DNA of 64,000 nt from Palsa-189 sp963803735 (lineage in GTDB: Bacteria; Acidobacteriota; Terriglobia; Acidiferrales; UBA7541): NCBI GenBank assembly GCA_963803735.1, contig CAWDNV010000001.1, positions 1 through 64,000 on the forward strand. The letters run 5' to 3'. Positions 8,600-16,973 of this stretch are shown here, piece after piece; within the stretch, counting starts at the first letter, position 1, and each line of letters begins with the position of its first letter. The notes beneath the pieces were generated by a model. The model was given only the letters and a program-made list of their open reading frames with translations, ran no database searches and had not been told where the DNA came from. Position numbers and translations under genes: made by a program.

Positions 8600-11500
8600 G
8601 TGACAGAAGGCACTCTCATCCATATTGGCGTCCTCTCCTTCAGTATTCTGGCGGTCCATGCGCTTGCCGCGGGCTTCTTCACCTACCTTCAGAGGATCAA
8701 ACCGCAACCATATCTTAAGGTTTGGACGATTGGTTGGTACCTGCTCGTACTTCATGATCTGACGCTTGGCCCTACTTACTGGTTGGCAATATCGGGCCGA
8801 GGCCCGTCAAATTTGTTGATCTTGTTCGACAGGTCTTTCATCGCGACGAGTGGAGTCGCATTCTTCTGCGCGGCCCGGCTCTATATCAATCGTCGGCCGT
8901 GGACGCCAGCCGCGTTTCTAATGGGTGTGTGGATCGGACTGTCAGCGCTTTCTTTGCACTACGAACCACTGAGGATGGGTCCACAGATCGGGACGATCGC
9001 CGTGTACCTCGCGGTCGCCTATGTTTTCTGGCAATCGTCACGTCGCCAAGAAAGTCACGGCGATTGGGCTTTGGCGGCGGCGTTTGCAGGCTGGGCTTTG
9101 CTACCGGTCTTAAGACTCGCTTTCGGGCCGCTGAACAGACCCTCGGATACAGATTTTATAGTGATTGCCAGTTTCCCTTCCTTGTTGGCTGGCGCTGTGA
9201 TGGTCATGGTGCTATACGAGGACCAAAAGCGGCGGGTACAACTCAACATTCTCGCGCTCTCGAGTTTGAACCTCACCACGTCGAGCTTCATGAGCGGTGA
9301 AATACAGAAGTCATTGGTGGAAGCACTCGAACGGGTCCTGAGCGTGGTGAGCCTGCCTTGCGGACTTTTGAGTTTGCATCGGCACGAAACACAGGAACCG
9401 AGCGTCACCGCCTCAGTCGGCATTGATACGGCGTTTTGCAGTGCACTTGGGGAAGAGCATCTCGACAGAGACTTCTTGCAATTAGTCTCGCGGTTGGGAG
9501 GGCTGGTTGTCTTCCGCGAGCTTGAGCATGATGCTTCCTGGCGCGCGCTGGAAAATGAGCCGGTATTTGTGCGTTTTCGACATTTAGCGACGACTCACGG
9601 CATGCAAACCGTGATCGCCATTAGCCTCCAAACCAAAGAGGAGCCTTTCGGGCTGCTACTGTTGAGCAGCACAGAAAATCGCCACTTCACGCAGGCGGAG
9701 CTGCGCCTGCTGCTGACCCTCGGGCACCAGATCGGCATGGCCGTGGAGAACAGCTATTTGATTCAGCAGACGACCCGCCGCTCGGAGGAGTTGCACCTGC
9801 TGAACGAGATCGGGCGCGCGCTGAGTTCTACGCTGGACGTGGATGAGCTCTTCAACAAGATTTTTGCGGCTCTGAAACGGATGGTTGACGTCAGCAACTT
9901 TTACATTGCAATGTACGACGCTGAGGAGAACCAGATCCGTTTCGAATTGGAAATTGCCGAAGGAATTCGCTTGCCCAAGCGCAGCAGGCCTTTTGGCGAT
10001 CATCTGACCGAATATATCATCCGTACTCGGCAACCGTTGTTGATCAAACAGAACTTGATGGAAGAAGCCGCCAAGCTGGGCTTGCGGCCGGTTCAGGAGA
10101 CAGGTTCATTCTGCGGGGTTCCTCTGATTGCCTACGATAAAGCCATTGGCGTGATGGGGCTGAGGGCGCTTCAAGAGAACCTGTATGACGAAGGCCACCT
10201 CGAGATGATGCGTGTATTGGCCAGCGAAGCCAGCATCGCCATCGAAAACGCGCGCTTGTTCAGGGAAGAGCAAACAAAATCACGTCATCTGGCGCTACTG
10301 AATAACATTTCGCGGAACGCTATCACGACGCTCAATCCCGAGGAAATGTTAGCGAGGGTGGCCGAGCAGCTGGAACGCGGTCTTTCTTTCGACCATGTGG
10401 GCATTGGCTTACTCGACTATGCGACTAAGGAAGTCGTGATCCAAGCTGAGGCTGGCCGCCGCCGCGGCGCTCTGGGGCGACGCTTGCCCTTGGGAGAAAG
10501 CATCGTCGGCAAAGTAGCTCGAAGCGGACAAATTTGTGTGGAACGCAATCTCGCTGTCTCGGAAATGTCCGGCACGGTGTTGCAAGGATCCACTTCGGTC
10601 ATCGCCCTGCCCGTGTTTTATGCGGATCAGCTTCATGGCGTTCTTTACGTGGAAACTGCGGAGCCAACAGACTTTTCCGAAGAGGACGTCCGGCTGCTGC
10701 ATACACTTGCCGATTTGATTTCGGTGGCGCTGCACAACGCCCTGACTCTGCAGAAGGCGCAGGAACAGGCCATCACCGATGGTCTTACGGGAGTTAAAAC
10801 TCACCGCTTCTTGATGGAAGCGCTTTCGGCCGAATGGAAACGCGCCACGCGGACGAGCCGGCACTTTTCCGTTGTTCTTATTGACTTGGACCGTTTCAAA
10901 TTCGTAAACGACTTCTATGGCCATCTCGAGGGCGATTTAGTGTTGCACCGCGTAGGCCAGGTCTTGGAACAGAACTGTCGACGATCCGACGTGGTCGCCC
11001 GTTACGGCGGCGACGAATTTGTTATTCTCATGCCCGAGACCGACGCTTCGCAAGCGGTGCAGATTTCCGAGAAGCTGCGGCCCGCAATCAGTGAGGATCC
11101 GTTACTCCGCGAAAAAACCATCACAGCGAGCTTTGGAATTGCCAGTTTCCCGCTGCACGGTTCGACGCCGCAGGAGTTGATCCAGGTGGCCGACGCGTCC
11201 ATGTATATCTCGAAGCATGGTGGCGGTAATATCGTGTCGACAGCGGACCATTGTGACGCGGCTGAAAACAAAAAATGGAAGCGCGAAGTGCTGGAAGCTT
11301 ATCTTGGGGTTACCTTGAAGCGACTTTTCTCCACGGGTCCTGAGGCATTCACCGAGATTCGCGAGCGCCTGCACCAATTTGCCTCGTCGCTTAGCCCATC
11401 AGAGCTGGAGCCCCAGAGTGGGGATGGCTATCCCGAGTCGGCTGGGGTGTTTGGCAATCTGCCGCCGGCATTGATCGATACAGTGACTTCGCTGGCGTTG

Positions 11501-12073
11501 GCCATTGATTCCAAAGATCACTACACGCAAGGGCATTCGCAAAAGGTGGCGGCCTATGCCGCGCTCATGGCCGAGGCATTGGGCCTTAAGGAAGAGCAGA
11601 TCGGTGAAATTCGGCTGGGAGCGCTGCTTCACGATATAGGCAAAGTCGGCATTCCCGAACAAATTCTCGGGAAACGCGGTCCTTTGAATCCGGATGAGTG
11701 GGAAAAGATGAAGGAGCACGTACTTTACGGCGATCGAATGCTTGAACCGCTCCGATCAATCTCCCACATTCGACAAATGGTTTGCCATCATCACGAGATG
11801 TTCGACGGCTCGGGCTATCCTAGCGGCCTCGCGGCGGACCAGATACCGATAGGCTCACGGATTATCGCTATTGCCGACGCCTACGACACCATTACCTCGG
11901 ACCGAATCTATAAGAAGGCGCGGACTCCAGCCGCGGCGTTTCAGGAGTTAGAACGTTGTGCCGGTTCGCAATTTGATCCTGAACTGGTTCGTGTCTTCAT
12001 TGAGGCTGTTCAGCACCTGCCGCAACGGACTCTGGAACATGGCGATATTCCCGCCGAACGCAGCGCTCGTTAA
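8600..12073 (+). CDS. Membrane GAF-GGDEF-HD-GYP dual c-di-GMP enzyme
   Basis: A 1157-residue signalling protein. The first ~200 residues form a membrane sensor of about seven hydrophobic helices. Then come three GAF-like sensory domains (roughly 215-385, 395-560, 565-725), a GGDEF domain and a C-terminal HD-GYP domain. The diguanylate cyclase site is intact (GGDEF 803-807) and is preceded at the right distance by an RxxD inhibitory site (RRSD). The phosphodiesterase site is also intact: HD at 1011-1012 in HDIGKVGIPEQIL, then HHEMFDGSGYP with GYP at 1072-1074. It could thus both make and degrade c-di-GMP, probably switched by membrane and GAF inputs. It starts at GTG 8600 with GAGG about 10 bases upstream. 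Likely targets are the PilZ proteins and the exopolysaccharide operon (inference). Confidence 0.93.
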   Translation: MTEGTLIHIGVLSFSILAVHALAAGFFTYLQRIKPQPYLKVWTIGWYLLVLHDLTLGPTYWLAISGRGPSNLLILFDRSFIATSGVAFFCAARLYINRRPWTPAAFLMGVWIGLSALSLHYEPLRMGPQIGTIAVYLAVAYVFWQSSRRQESHGDWALAAAFAGWALLPVLRLAFGPLNRPSDTDFIVIASFPSLLAGAVMVMVLYEDQKRRVQLNILALSSLNLTTSSFMSGEIQKSLVEALERVLSVVSLPCGLLSLHRHETQEPSVTASVGIDTAFCSALGEEHLDRDFLQLVSRLGGLVVFRELEHDASWRALENEPVFVRFRHLATTHGMQTVIAISLQTKEEPFGLLLLSSTENRHFTQAELRLLLTLGHQIGMAVENSYLIQQTTRRSEELHLLNEIGRALSSTLDVDELFNKIFAALKRMVDVSNFYIAMYDAEENQIRFELEIAEGIRLPKRSRPFGDHLTEYIIRTRQPLLIKQNLMEEAAKLGLRPVQETGSFCGVPLIAYDKAIGVMGLRALQENLYDEGHLEMMRVLASEASIAIENARLFREEQTKSRHLALLNNISRNAITTLNPEEMLARVAEQLERGLSFDHVGIGLLDYATKEVVIQAEAGRRRGALGRRLPLGESIVGKVARSGQICVERNLAVSEMSGTVLQGSTSVIALPVFYADQLHGVLYVETAEPTDFSEEDVRLLHTLADLISVALHNALTLQKAQEQAITDGLTGVKTHRFLMEALSAEWKRATRTSRHFSVVLIDLDRFKFVNDFYGHLEGDLVLHRVGQVLEQNCRRSDVVARYGGDEFVILMPETDASQAVQISEKLRPAISEDPLLREKTITASFGIASFPLHGSTPQELIQVADASMYISKHGGGNIVSTADHCDAAENKKWKREVLEAYLGVTLKRLFSTGPEAFTEIRERLHQFASSLSPSELEPQSGDGYPESAGVFGNLPPALIDTVTSLALAIDSKDHYTQGHSQKVAAYAALMAEALGLKEEQIGEIRLGALLHDIGKVGIPEQILGKRGPLNPDEWEKMKEHVLYGDRMLEPLRSISHIRQMVCHHHEMFDGSGYPSGLAADQIPIGSRIIAIADAYDTITSDRIYKKARTPAAAFQELERCAGSQFDPELVRVFIEAVQHLPQRTLEHGDIPAERSAR

Positions 12074-12105
12074 TCCAAAAATTCGCCTAATGTGTGCAGG
12101 TTTGC

Positions 12106-12134
12106 TTGTCACCGAGTGGACGATTGCGTAGAAT
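12106..12134 (+). promoter_or_regulatory. Candidate sigma70-type promoter of fabH
   Basis: TTGTCA (12106-12111) and TAGAAT (12129-12134) are separated by 17 bases and lie about 56 bases upstream of the fabH start. Both hexamers and the spacing fit a sigma70 promoter well. It would give fabH its own transcript, separate from the upstream c-di-GMP gene. Confidence 0.5.
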
Positions 12135-12189
12135 CGCGCTCTTTGTAAGTCGCGAAACCGTTGTGATCTGAATTTCAGAGGGATGGCTG

Positions 12190-13188
12190 ATGGGCAAACG
12201 CCTTGCTGCGAAAATCACAGGGGTAGCGGGGTATGTGCCGCCGAAAGTGCTCACGAATGCGGACCTGGGACGTATGGTGGATACGACCGACGAATGGATT
12301 CAGCAGCGCGTGGGCATACGCGAGCGGCACATCGTGAACAATGGTATGGCCACGTCGCATCTCGCCACGGCCGCGGCTCAACAAGTTCTGGAAAAGACCC
12401 ACACCAAGGCTGAAGAAGTTGACCTAATCATCGTGGCGACGGTTACGCCAGATATGTTCTTTCCGGCCACGGCGTGCCTGGTTCAGACCCGCATCGGAGC
12501 TACCCGCGCCTGGGGTTTTGATCTTTCCGGAGCATGTTCGGGATTCGTCTATGCGCTGACCATTGGGGCCCAATTCGTGGGGGCCGGCACTCACAAGAAG
12601 GCGCTGGTCATCGGCAGCGACGTAATGAGCTCCATCATTGATTACAAGGACCGCAATACCTGCGTCCTTTTCGGCGATGGCGCCGGCGCGGTGCTACTGG
12701 AACCTTCCACCTCGGACGGTGAGGGCATTCTCGATTTTGATAACGAGATTGATGGTTCGGGCGGCGAATACCTCTATATGCCCGCTGGCGGTTCAAGGCA
12801 CCCGGCATCGCACGAGACAATCGATCAAAAGATGCATTATGTGCACCAGGACGGAAAGCAGGTTTTCAAATACGCCGTCCGGCGAATGTCCGAGATTGCG
12901 TGTGAGCTTCTGCAGAGGAATGGATACTCCCATAAAGATTTGGCGCTGGTTGTCCCCCATCAGGCAAATCTACGCATCATTCGCGCCATGCAGGAGCGGC
13001 TTGGCCTGGACGATTCCAAGGTAATGATAAACATCGATCGATTTGCGAACACCACGGGAGGCACAATTCCTCTGGGCCTTTGCGATGCCGTGGGGCAAGG
13101 CCGGCTGAAAAAAGGCGACTTGGTACTGCTGGTGGCAGTCGGGGCGGGCTACACGACCGGCGGCGTTTTGATGCGATGGGCTTATTAG
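12190..13188 (+). CDS. fabH: Beta-ketoacyl-ACP synthase III
   Basis: A 332-residue KAS III, which condenses acetyl-CoA (or a branched starter) with malonyl-ACP to begin fatty-acid synthesis. The Cys-His-Asn triad is visible: Cys116 in DLSGACSGF, His in VVPHQANLRII and Asn in FANTTGGTIPL. The last motif replaces the more common GNTSAAS with ANTTGGT, which could affect starter choice. GAGGG a few bases upstream of ATG 12190 serves as ribosome site. It stands alone rather than in a fab cluster; fabV lies 44 kb away. Confidence 0.93.
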   Translation: MGKRLAAKITGVAGYVPPKVLTNADLGRMVDTTDEWIQQRVGIRERHIVNNGMATSHLATAAAQQVLEKTHTKAEEVDLIIVATVTPDMFFPATACLVQTRIGATRAWGFDLSGACSGFVYALTIGAQFVGAGTHKKALVIGSDVMSSIIDYKDRNTCVLFGDGAGAVLLEPSTSDGEGILDFDNEIDGSGGEYLYMPAGGSRHPASHETIDQKMHYVHQDGKQVFKYAVRRMSEIACELLQRNGYSHKDLALVVPHQANLRIIRAMQERLGLDDSKVMINIDRFANTTGGTIPLGLCDAVGQGRLKKGDLVLLVAVGAGYTTGGVLMRWAY

Positions 13189-13233
13189 CGGCTTCTTATG
13201 TCATTCCTGGCGATGTTGAGCGCAAGTAATCTG

Positions 13234-14880
13234 CTACTTGGTGCCGGGCGTAACACCGCTTGTGCCTGGCGGCGCGGTGCTTTGGCCACAGAAGTATTGT
13301 CGAATCTCGATGCGCCATGCCGTCCCTGAAAAATTGGGGACGAACCGCTGCTTCCACATATAAGCAGGATCGCGCGTCAAATAACGGGTGATCCGGTCAC
13401 CACATTCTGCGCTAAGTTTCTCACCCACACGATTCATCTCAGTTAATTCCTCGGGCGGCGAAGAACCGCGAATCCAAAGCACGGTGGCCGGCTTCGGGCT
13501 TCCGGCTTCTTCCCACTGCCGCGGATCCCACACCGAAGGATATTGGACTTGCCGAGGCAATGAACCCCTGAAGCGCCAGGACGAATTGGATTGCGGTGCC
13601 TTGAGCGCGTAGGTGAGATAAAAAAAGAACGAGTTGTCGTTGCCGATCACTCCGGAGCCGTTACGAAGGGCATCCGAGGCATCCTGGGCAACAGTGTTCC
13701 ATGGCTCGAAGAATCGGGAGTCGGCGTAATATCGGCGATTCAGGATTCCGAACCAGCCAATCGCCGCGACCGCGGCGAGTGCAATGGCCATGGGAATGCG
13801 CCATTGCCATTTCTCTATGGTCCCGAGCGCAATTGCCATCGGCAACAAAAACCATGGGCCCAACAGAAGCAATCGCTCGGTTCGCACGATTCCGGTGAAC
13901 GCCATGAGGACAAACAGTAAGAGGGAAAAGATCAGAAACCGCCGGGACAGGCCGGGGATGCCGGCGAATATAAAGATCAAGAGGGCGACGACGCCGATGG
14001 CCGCGGGAATGCTAAGCCTCCAGAACCATGGCGCAACTGACGGGCTCACGAATAGAACATAGAAATTGTAAGCCGCGTTCATAAAGACAAACCGAGCGGA
14101 ACCAGGCAGGACGAGGTGCGAATGTATTTCGCGCAGGAACACCGGCCAGCGCGGCGCGAAGCCTAAAACTAGCACGGCAGCGGTCGCCAGGATTGCCTTG
14201 ATCTTTCCTTCCTTGGTCAGCCGTTCTCTTTCCTGAGCATCGCCTTCTGAAGTTCGTTCTGAAGTTCGCCGCCAATAATCGATCCCGAGCAAGATGATTA
14301 ACGCCCAAGCGAAGTCATTGGTATATAGCAAAGTCAAAGATAAGAAGCTGAAGACGAGCCAATCCGAGTTGCGGCGGGAACGAGCGCAGCGAAAGTATTG
14401 CCAGGTGACCGCTGCGATCAGCAGAAATCCGAACGAATAGGGTCCGGCGAGGCGTCCGGCGTGAAATCCAAACGGCCACAGCGCGCCTAACCACACCACC
14501 GCGTTCCCACTCTCTTCGCCACTTAATTGGCGCGCCGCGCGGGAGAGGAACCATAAGCCAAGCACAAAGCAAACAATGGCGGGAGCGCGCAACCAGTCGA
14601 AAGCACCGCGGCTGATCCATAGCCATACATGCAACAGGAGTTCGTATAGCGGAGGATGGGCGTTTCCGACGGTGGATCGCGCTGCGGAGAGGATGGTTGT
14701 GACGTTCTGTGCCGCTGCGCTGAGAGCAGATGCTTCGTCGTTGGTCAGCGTGAGCCAGCGGTTCGTGTAGGCCAGCGCAGAGCCGAGCATAAGGAGCGGA
14801 GCGGCATCGCGAAGGAGTGGCGTAATGGATCGCTGCGGCTTGGCAGACCGCGTTTGCGCCGGATCAGGGTGGGTAGGCAT
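13234..14880 (-). CDS. GT39/ArnT-like polytopic glycosyltransferase
   Basis: A 548-residue membrane protein with about ten to twelve hydrophobic helices up to residue ~390 and a soluble C-terminal domain. The first loop has NDEASALSAA and then NAHPPLYELLLHVWLW. An acidic pair followed by HPPLY is typical of the GT39 / dolichyl-phosphate mannosyltransferase (PMT-like) fold, which transfers sugars from polyprenyl-phosphate donors outside the membrane. The exact acceptor is unknown. It is the last gene of the minus-strand series that includes wecA-like and exopolysaccharide genes, which suggests surface glycan or glycoprotein modification. The annotation as a glycosyltransferase rests on topology and this motif only. 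Confidence 0.7.
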   Translation of the reverse strand: MPTHPDPAQTRSAKPQRSITPLLRDAAPLLMLGSALAYTNRWLTLTNDEASALSAAAQNVTTILSAARSTVGNAHPPLYELLLHVWLWISRGAFDWLRAPAIVCFVLGLWFLSRAARQLSGEESGNAVVWLGALWPFGFHAGRLAGPYSFGFLLIAAVTWQYFRCARSRRNSDWLVFSFLSLTLLYTNDFAWALIILLGIDYWRRTSERTSEGDAQERERLTKEGKIKAILATAAVLVLGFAPRWPVFLREIHSHLVLPGSARFVFMNAAYNFYVLFVSPSVAPWFWRLSIPAAIGVVALLIFIFAGIPGLSRRFLIFSLLLFVLMAFTGIVRTERLLLLGPWFLLPMAIALGTIEKWQWRIPMAIALAAVAAIGWFGILNRRYYADSRFFEPWNTVAQDASDALRNGSGVIGNDNSFFFYLTYALKAPQSNSSWRFRGSLPRQVQYPSVWDPRQWEEAGSPKPATVLWIRGSSPPEELTEMNRVGEKLSAECGDRITRYLTRDPAYMWKQRFVPNFSGTAWRIEIRQYFCGQSTAPPGTSGVTPGTK

Positions 14881-15034
14881 TCGGCCAGGAGCAGTGGAGG
14901 ATTTCCCCGGGCAAATGCTATCCGCGTATCGCTTTCAGGTCAAACCTGGCACGGAAGGCAATCCGTTTTCGTGCGAGAATCCAGCTGCGAGTCTTGCGAG
15001 GCCGCGAACTCTTGTGGCGCGGCGAAGCTGGAGT

Positions 15035-15133
15035 TTACCAGAGCAGCTTCAGCCCGAATTGAATCTGCCGCGAACTTGTGAAGGTGTTGGTAATGGCTCC
15101 GGGCGAGGCAATTGGTAATCGGAGCGATGGAGG
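15035..15133 (-). pseudogene. Remnant of an Oar-like TonB-dependent receptor C-terminus
   Basis: Read on the minus strand, the last codons before the TAA at 15035-15037 translate to GAITNTFTSSRQIQFGLKLLW. The alternating pattern with a terminal aromatic residue, and especially RQIQFGLKLLW at the very C-terminus, resembles the final beta strand of the large carboxypeptidase-regulatory TonB receptors abundant in Acidobacteriota. An in-frame TAA stands about 33 codons upstream, so only this tail survives. Family assignment is from memory of typical C-termini and the fragment is short, so it could be coincidental. Confidence 0.35.
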
Positions 15134-15173
15134 GGTTTAAAGATCAGCGGGAGAACCGGGTAGGCGCTCAGCC

Positions 15174-15202
15174 TGCCGGCGCGTGGTTGAAAGGCGCCGG
15201 CA
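15174..15202. repeat. 9-bp perfect inverted repeat (hairpin)
   Basis: TGCCGGCGC (15174-15182) pairs perfectly with GCGCCGGCA (15194-15202) around an 11-base loop. It lies between the TonB-like remnant and the WecA-like gene. No T-tract follows on either strand, so it is not a classical intrinsic terminator. It could be a remnant repeat or an RNA hairpin. Confidence 0.6.
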
Positions 15203-15341
15203 AGCTGGAGCAGAGCAGAGTGGCTTATTTTGGCGGGATTAGCTGAGGGAGTGAGCTGGGATCGTATGATCAGTTGAGTTCGGCGTTTTACGTGGTGGGT
15301 AAACCGCCGTGACCACACGCAGTGAATCCAAATCGCAATCG

Positions 15342-16892
15342 CTAAGCCGAATTTGGCAGCGAGTTTGTCTCGAACCGGCGTCCCGTGTCGGACTCAACCG
15401 GAAGCACAATTTCTATGCGCTTCGTGGCCCGTTCGATGGCGGTCGAAAGAGTCATTTTGAAATCATCGGAGAAAACGGTCGTATCCTGAAAGGAATGCTT
15501 GCCGGGTCCCACTCTAAAAACCGAGGGGGCCGCGCCGTTTTCATGTGGGGGCGTGATTTGCAATGAATGTTGCCAAACAATGCGGCTATTCCCGCGGTGG
15601 CGGGACCAGGAAAAGCGCAAATGGCCATCGGAGTCGGGGCGCAGCGGTCGCATCCATCTTGAGGGCACCATTCCAGAGGCAGGTACCTTCAGGCGAACAC
15701 CGTCAATCCCGATGGGCTGCAGATTCTCTTTCAATACCTGGCAGATGGATCTGAAATCAGCGCATCGTTCAAGCGAAAGCGATGCCTGGCGGATGCATTC
15801 TTGCGCACGCGCTATTTGACGGCGCCGCAAATACGGACGCAGTCCGAGCCAGCCTCCGGAGAACTCCGCATAGCGCAGCTGTTGTACGCCCAGACCAGCG
15901 CCGAGGATGGTTGCTATCAGCACAGGAACGAGCATTTTCTCTTCGCGTATCAAGAGGATGCCGGCCAGGACGAAAGCTGCCGTAGCGCCATACAAGATAA
16001 GCACCGCATGCTGCTGCGTCATACCCCGTTTGAGGAGCTTGTGGTGCACGTGATCCGCGTCAGGCCGGAAGAGAGGCTGATGCCTGAGAAAGCGGCGGGC
16101 TATCGCCAGCGTGACGTCGAGGATTGGCAATCCGAAACAAAGAATCGGGACTGCCACGCCCATGACGGACGGTCGTCCGGTCCAGCCGTTCAGCGAAAGC
16201 GCTCCCAGAGTAAAACCGATAAACAGGCTCCCGGAATCGCCCATGAAGATGCTTGCGGGATGAAAGTTGAAGGGCACGAATCCTAGGAGCGTTCCAAAAA
16301 GTGCGCAGGAGAGCATGGTCGCAAGATCGTTGTGCCGCACCAATGAAGTCGCGATCACAACAATGGACGAAAGCAGGGCAGTACCCACGGCCAGCCCATC
16401 GAGGCCGTCGATCAGGTTAAAGGCATTCGTGATCAGCAGAATCCATCCGACCGTGATCCCAAATCCCACGGGTTGTCCGATCGGAACGCCAGCGATCGAA
16501 AGATTCACGTCATGAAGTCCGAAGCCAACGAAATAGAGGAACGAGGAGGCTAATATTTCGAAGATTAGTTTCGATTTCGGCGATAAGGATTTCAAATCGT
16601 CACACACGCCCATCGTGAAAATGGCGCTGGTGGCGATCAGGAATCCGATCATCGTGCGGGGCGCGAAAATGTCGTCTCCCCATTTCGGTATGGCACCGAA
16701 GGCGATGACGGTTATCAAGAAAGATGCATAGATGCCGACCCCGCCAATTCGGGGCAATGGTTTGGTATGCAAGTGCCGGTCAGAAGCTGGGGGAACGAGC
16801 AAGCCGCGGGCGACCGCTGCTTTCTGTACCCAGAACGTCATGACCATGGATATGGCCAAAGAAACAATAAAGCTCCATACGAAGAGAATCAC
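15342..16892 (-). CDS. WecA/MraY-family undecaprenyl-phosphate sugar-1-phosphate transferase with C-terminal extension
   Basis: A polytopic enzyme of 516 residues that starts lipid-linked glycan synthesis by moving a HexNAc-1-phosphate to undecaprenyl phosphate. Family motifs are present in order: DDLKSLSPKSK (98-108), NAFNLIDGLDGLA (156-168), GDSGS (218-222) and HVHHKLLKRG (281-290). The helices end near residue 335. Beyond them is a ~175-residue soluble extension of unknown function (KENLQPIGIDGVRLKVP) that typical WecA proteins lack. It lies 80 bases downstream of the adenylation gene on the same strand. Together with the PglC-like transferase at 24.3 kb, the window has two possible initiating transferases. 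Confidence 0.88.
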   Translation of the reverse strand: MILFVWSFIVSLAISMVMTFWVQKAAVARGLLVPPASDRHLHTKPLPRIGGVGIYASFLITVIAFGAIPKWGDDIFAPRTMIGFLIATSAIFTMGVCDDLKSLSPKSKLIFEILASSFLYFVGFGLHDVNLSIAGVPIGQPVGFGITVGWILLITNAFNLIDGLDGLAVGTALLSSIVVIATSLVRHNDLATMLSCALFGTLLGFVPFNFHPASIFMGDSGSLFIGFTLGALSLNGWTGRPSVMGVAVPILCFGLPILDVTLAIARRFLRHQPLFRPDADHVHHKLLKRGMTQQHAVLILYGATAAFVLAGILLIREEKMLVPVLIATILGAGLGVQQLRYAEFSGGWLGLRPYLRRRQIARAQECIRQASLSLERCADFRSICQVLKENLQPIGIDGVRLKVPASGMVPSRWMRPLRPDSDGHLRFSWSRHRGNSRIVWQHSLQITPPHENGAAPSVFRVGPGKHSFQDTTVFSDDFKMTLSTAIERATKRIEIVLPVESDTGRRFETNSLPNSA

Positions 16893-16973
16893 AGCTAGGC
16901 CTTCTCCCTGTTTTCCGAATCTTTCGCGGGAAAACTGAGTGTTATTTCACATTTAAATCAGACTGATAGGCAG

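Larger units (their letters stand above)
14881..15341. other. Intergenic stretch with decayed sequence
   Basis: This 461-base stretch separates the GT39-like gene from the WecA-like gene. No intact gene is seen. It contains a fragment resembling a TonB-receptor C-terminus (15035-15133, minus strand) and a strong inverted repeat (15174-15202), both listed separately. The rest shows no recognisable coding pattern. Confidence 0.6.
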
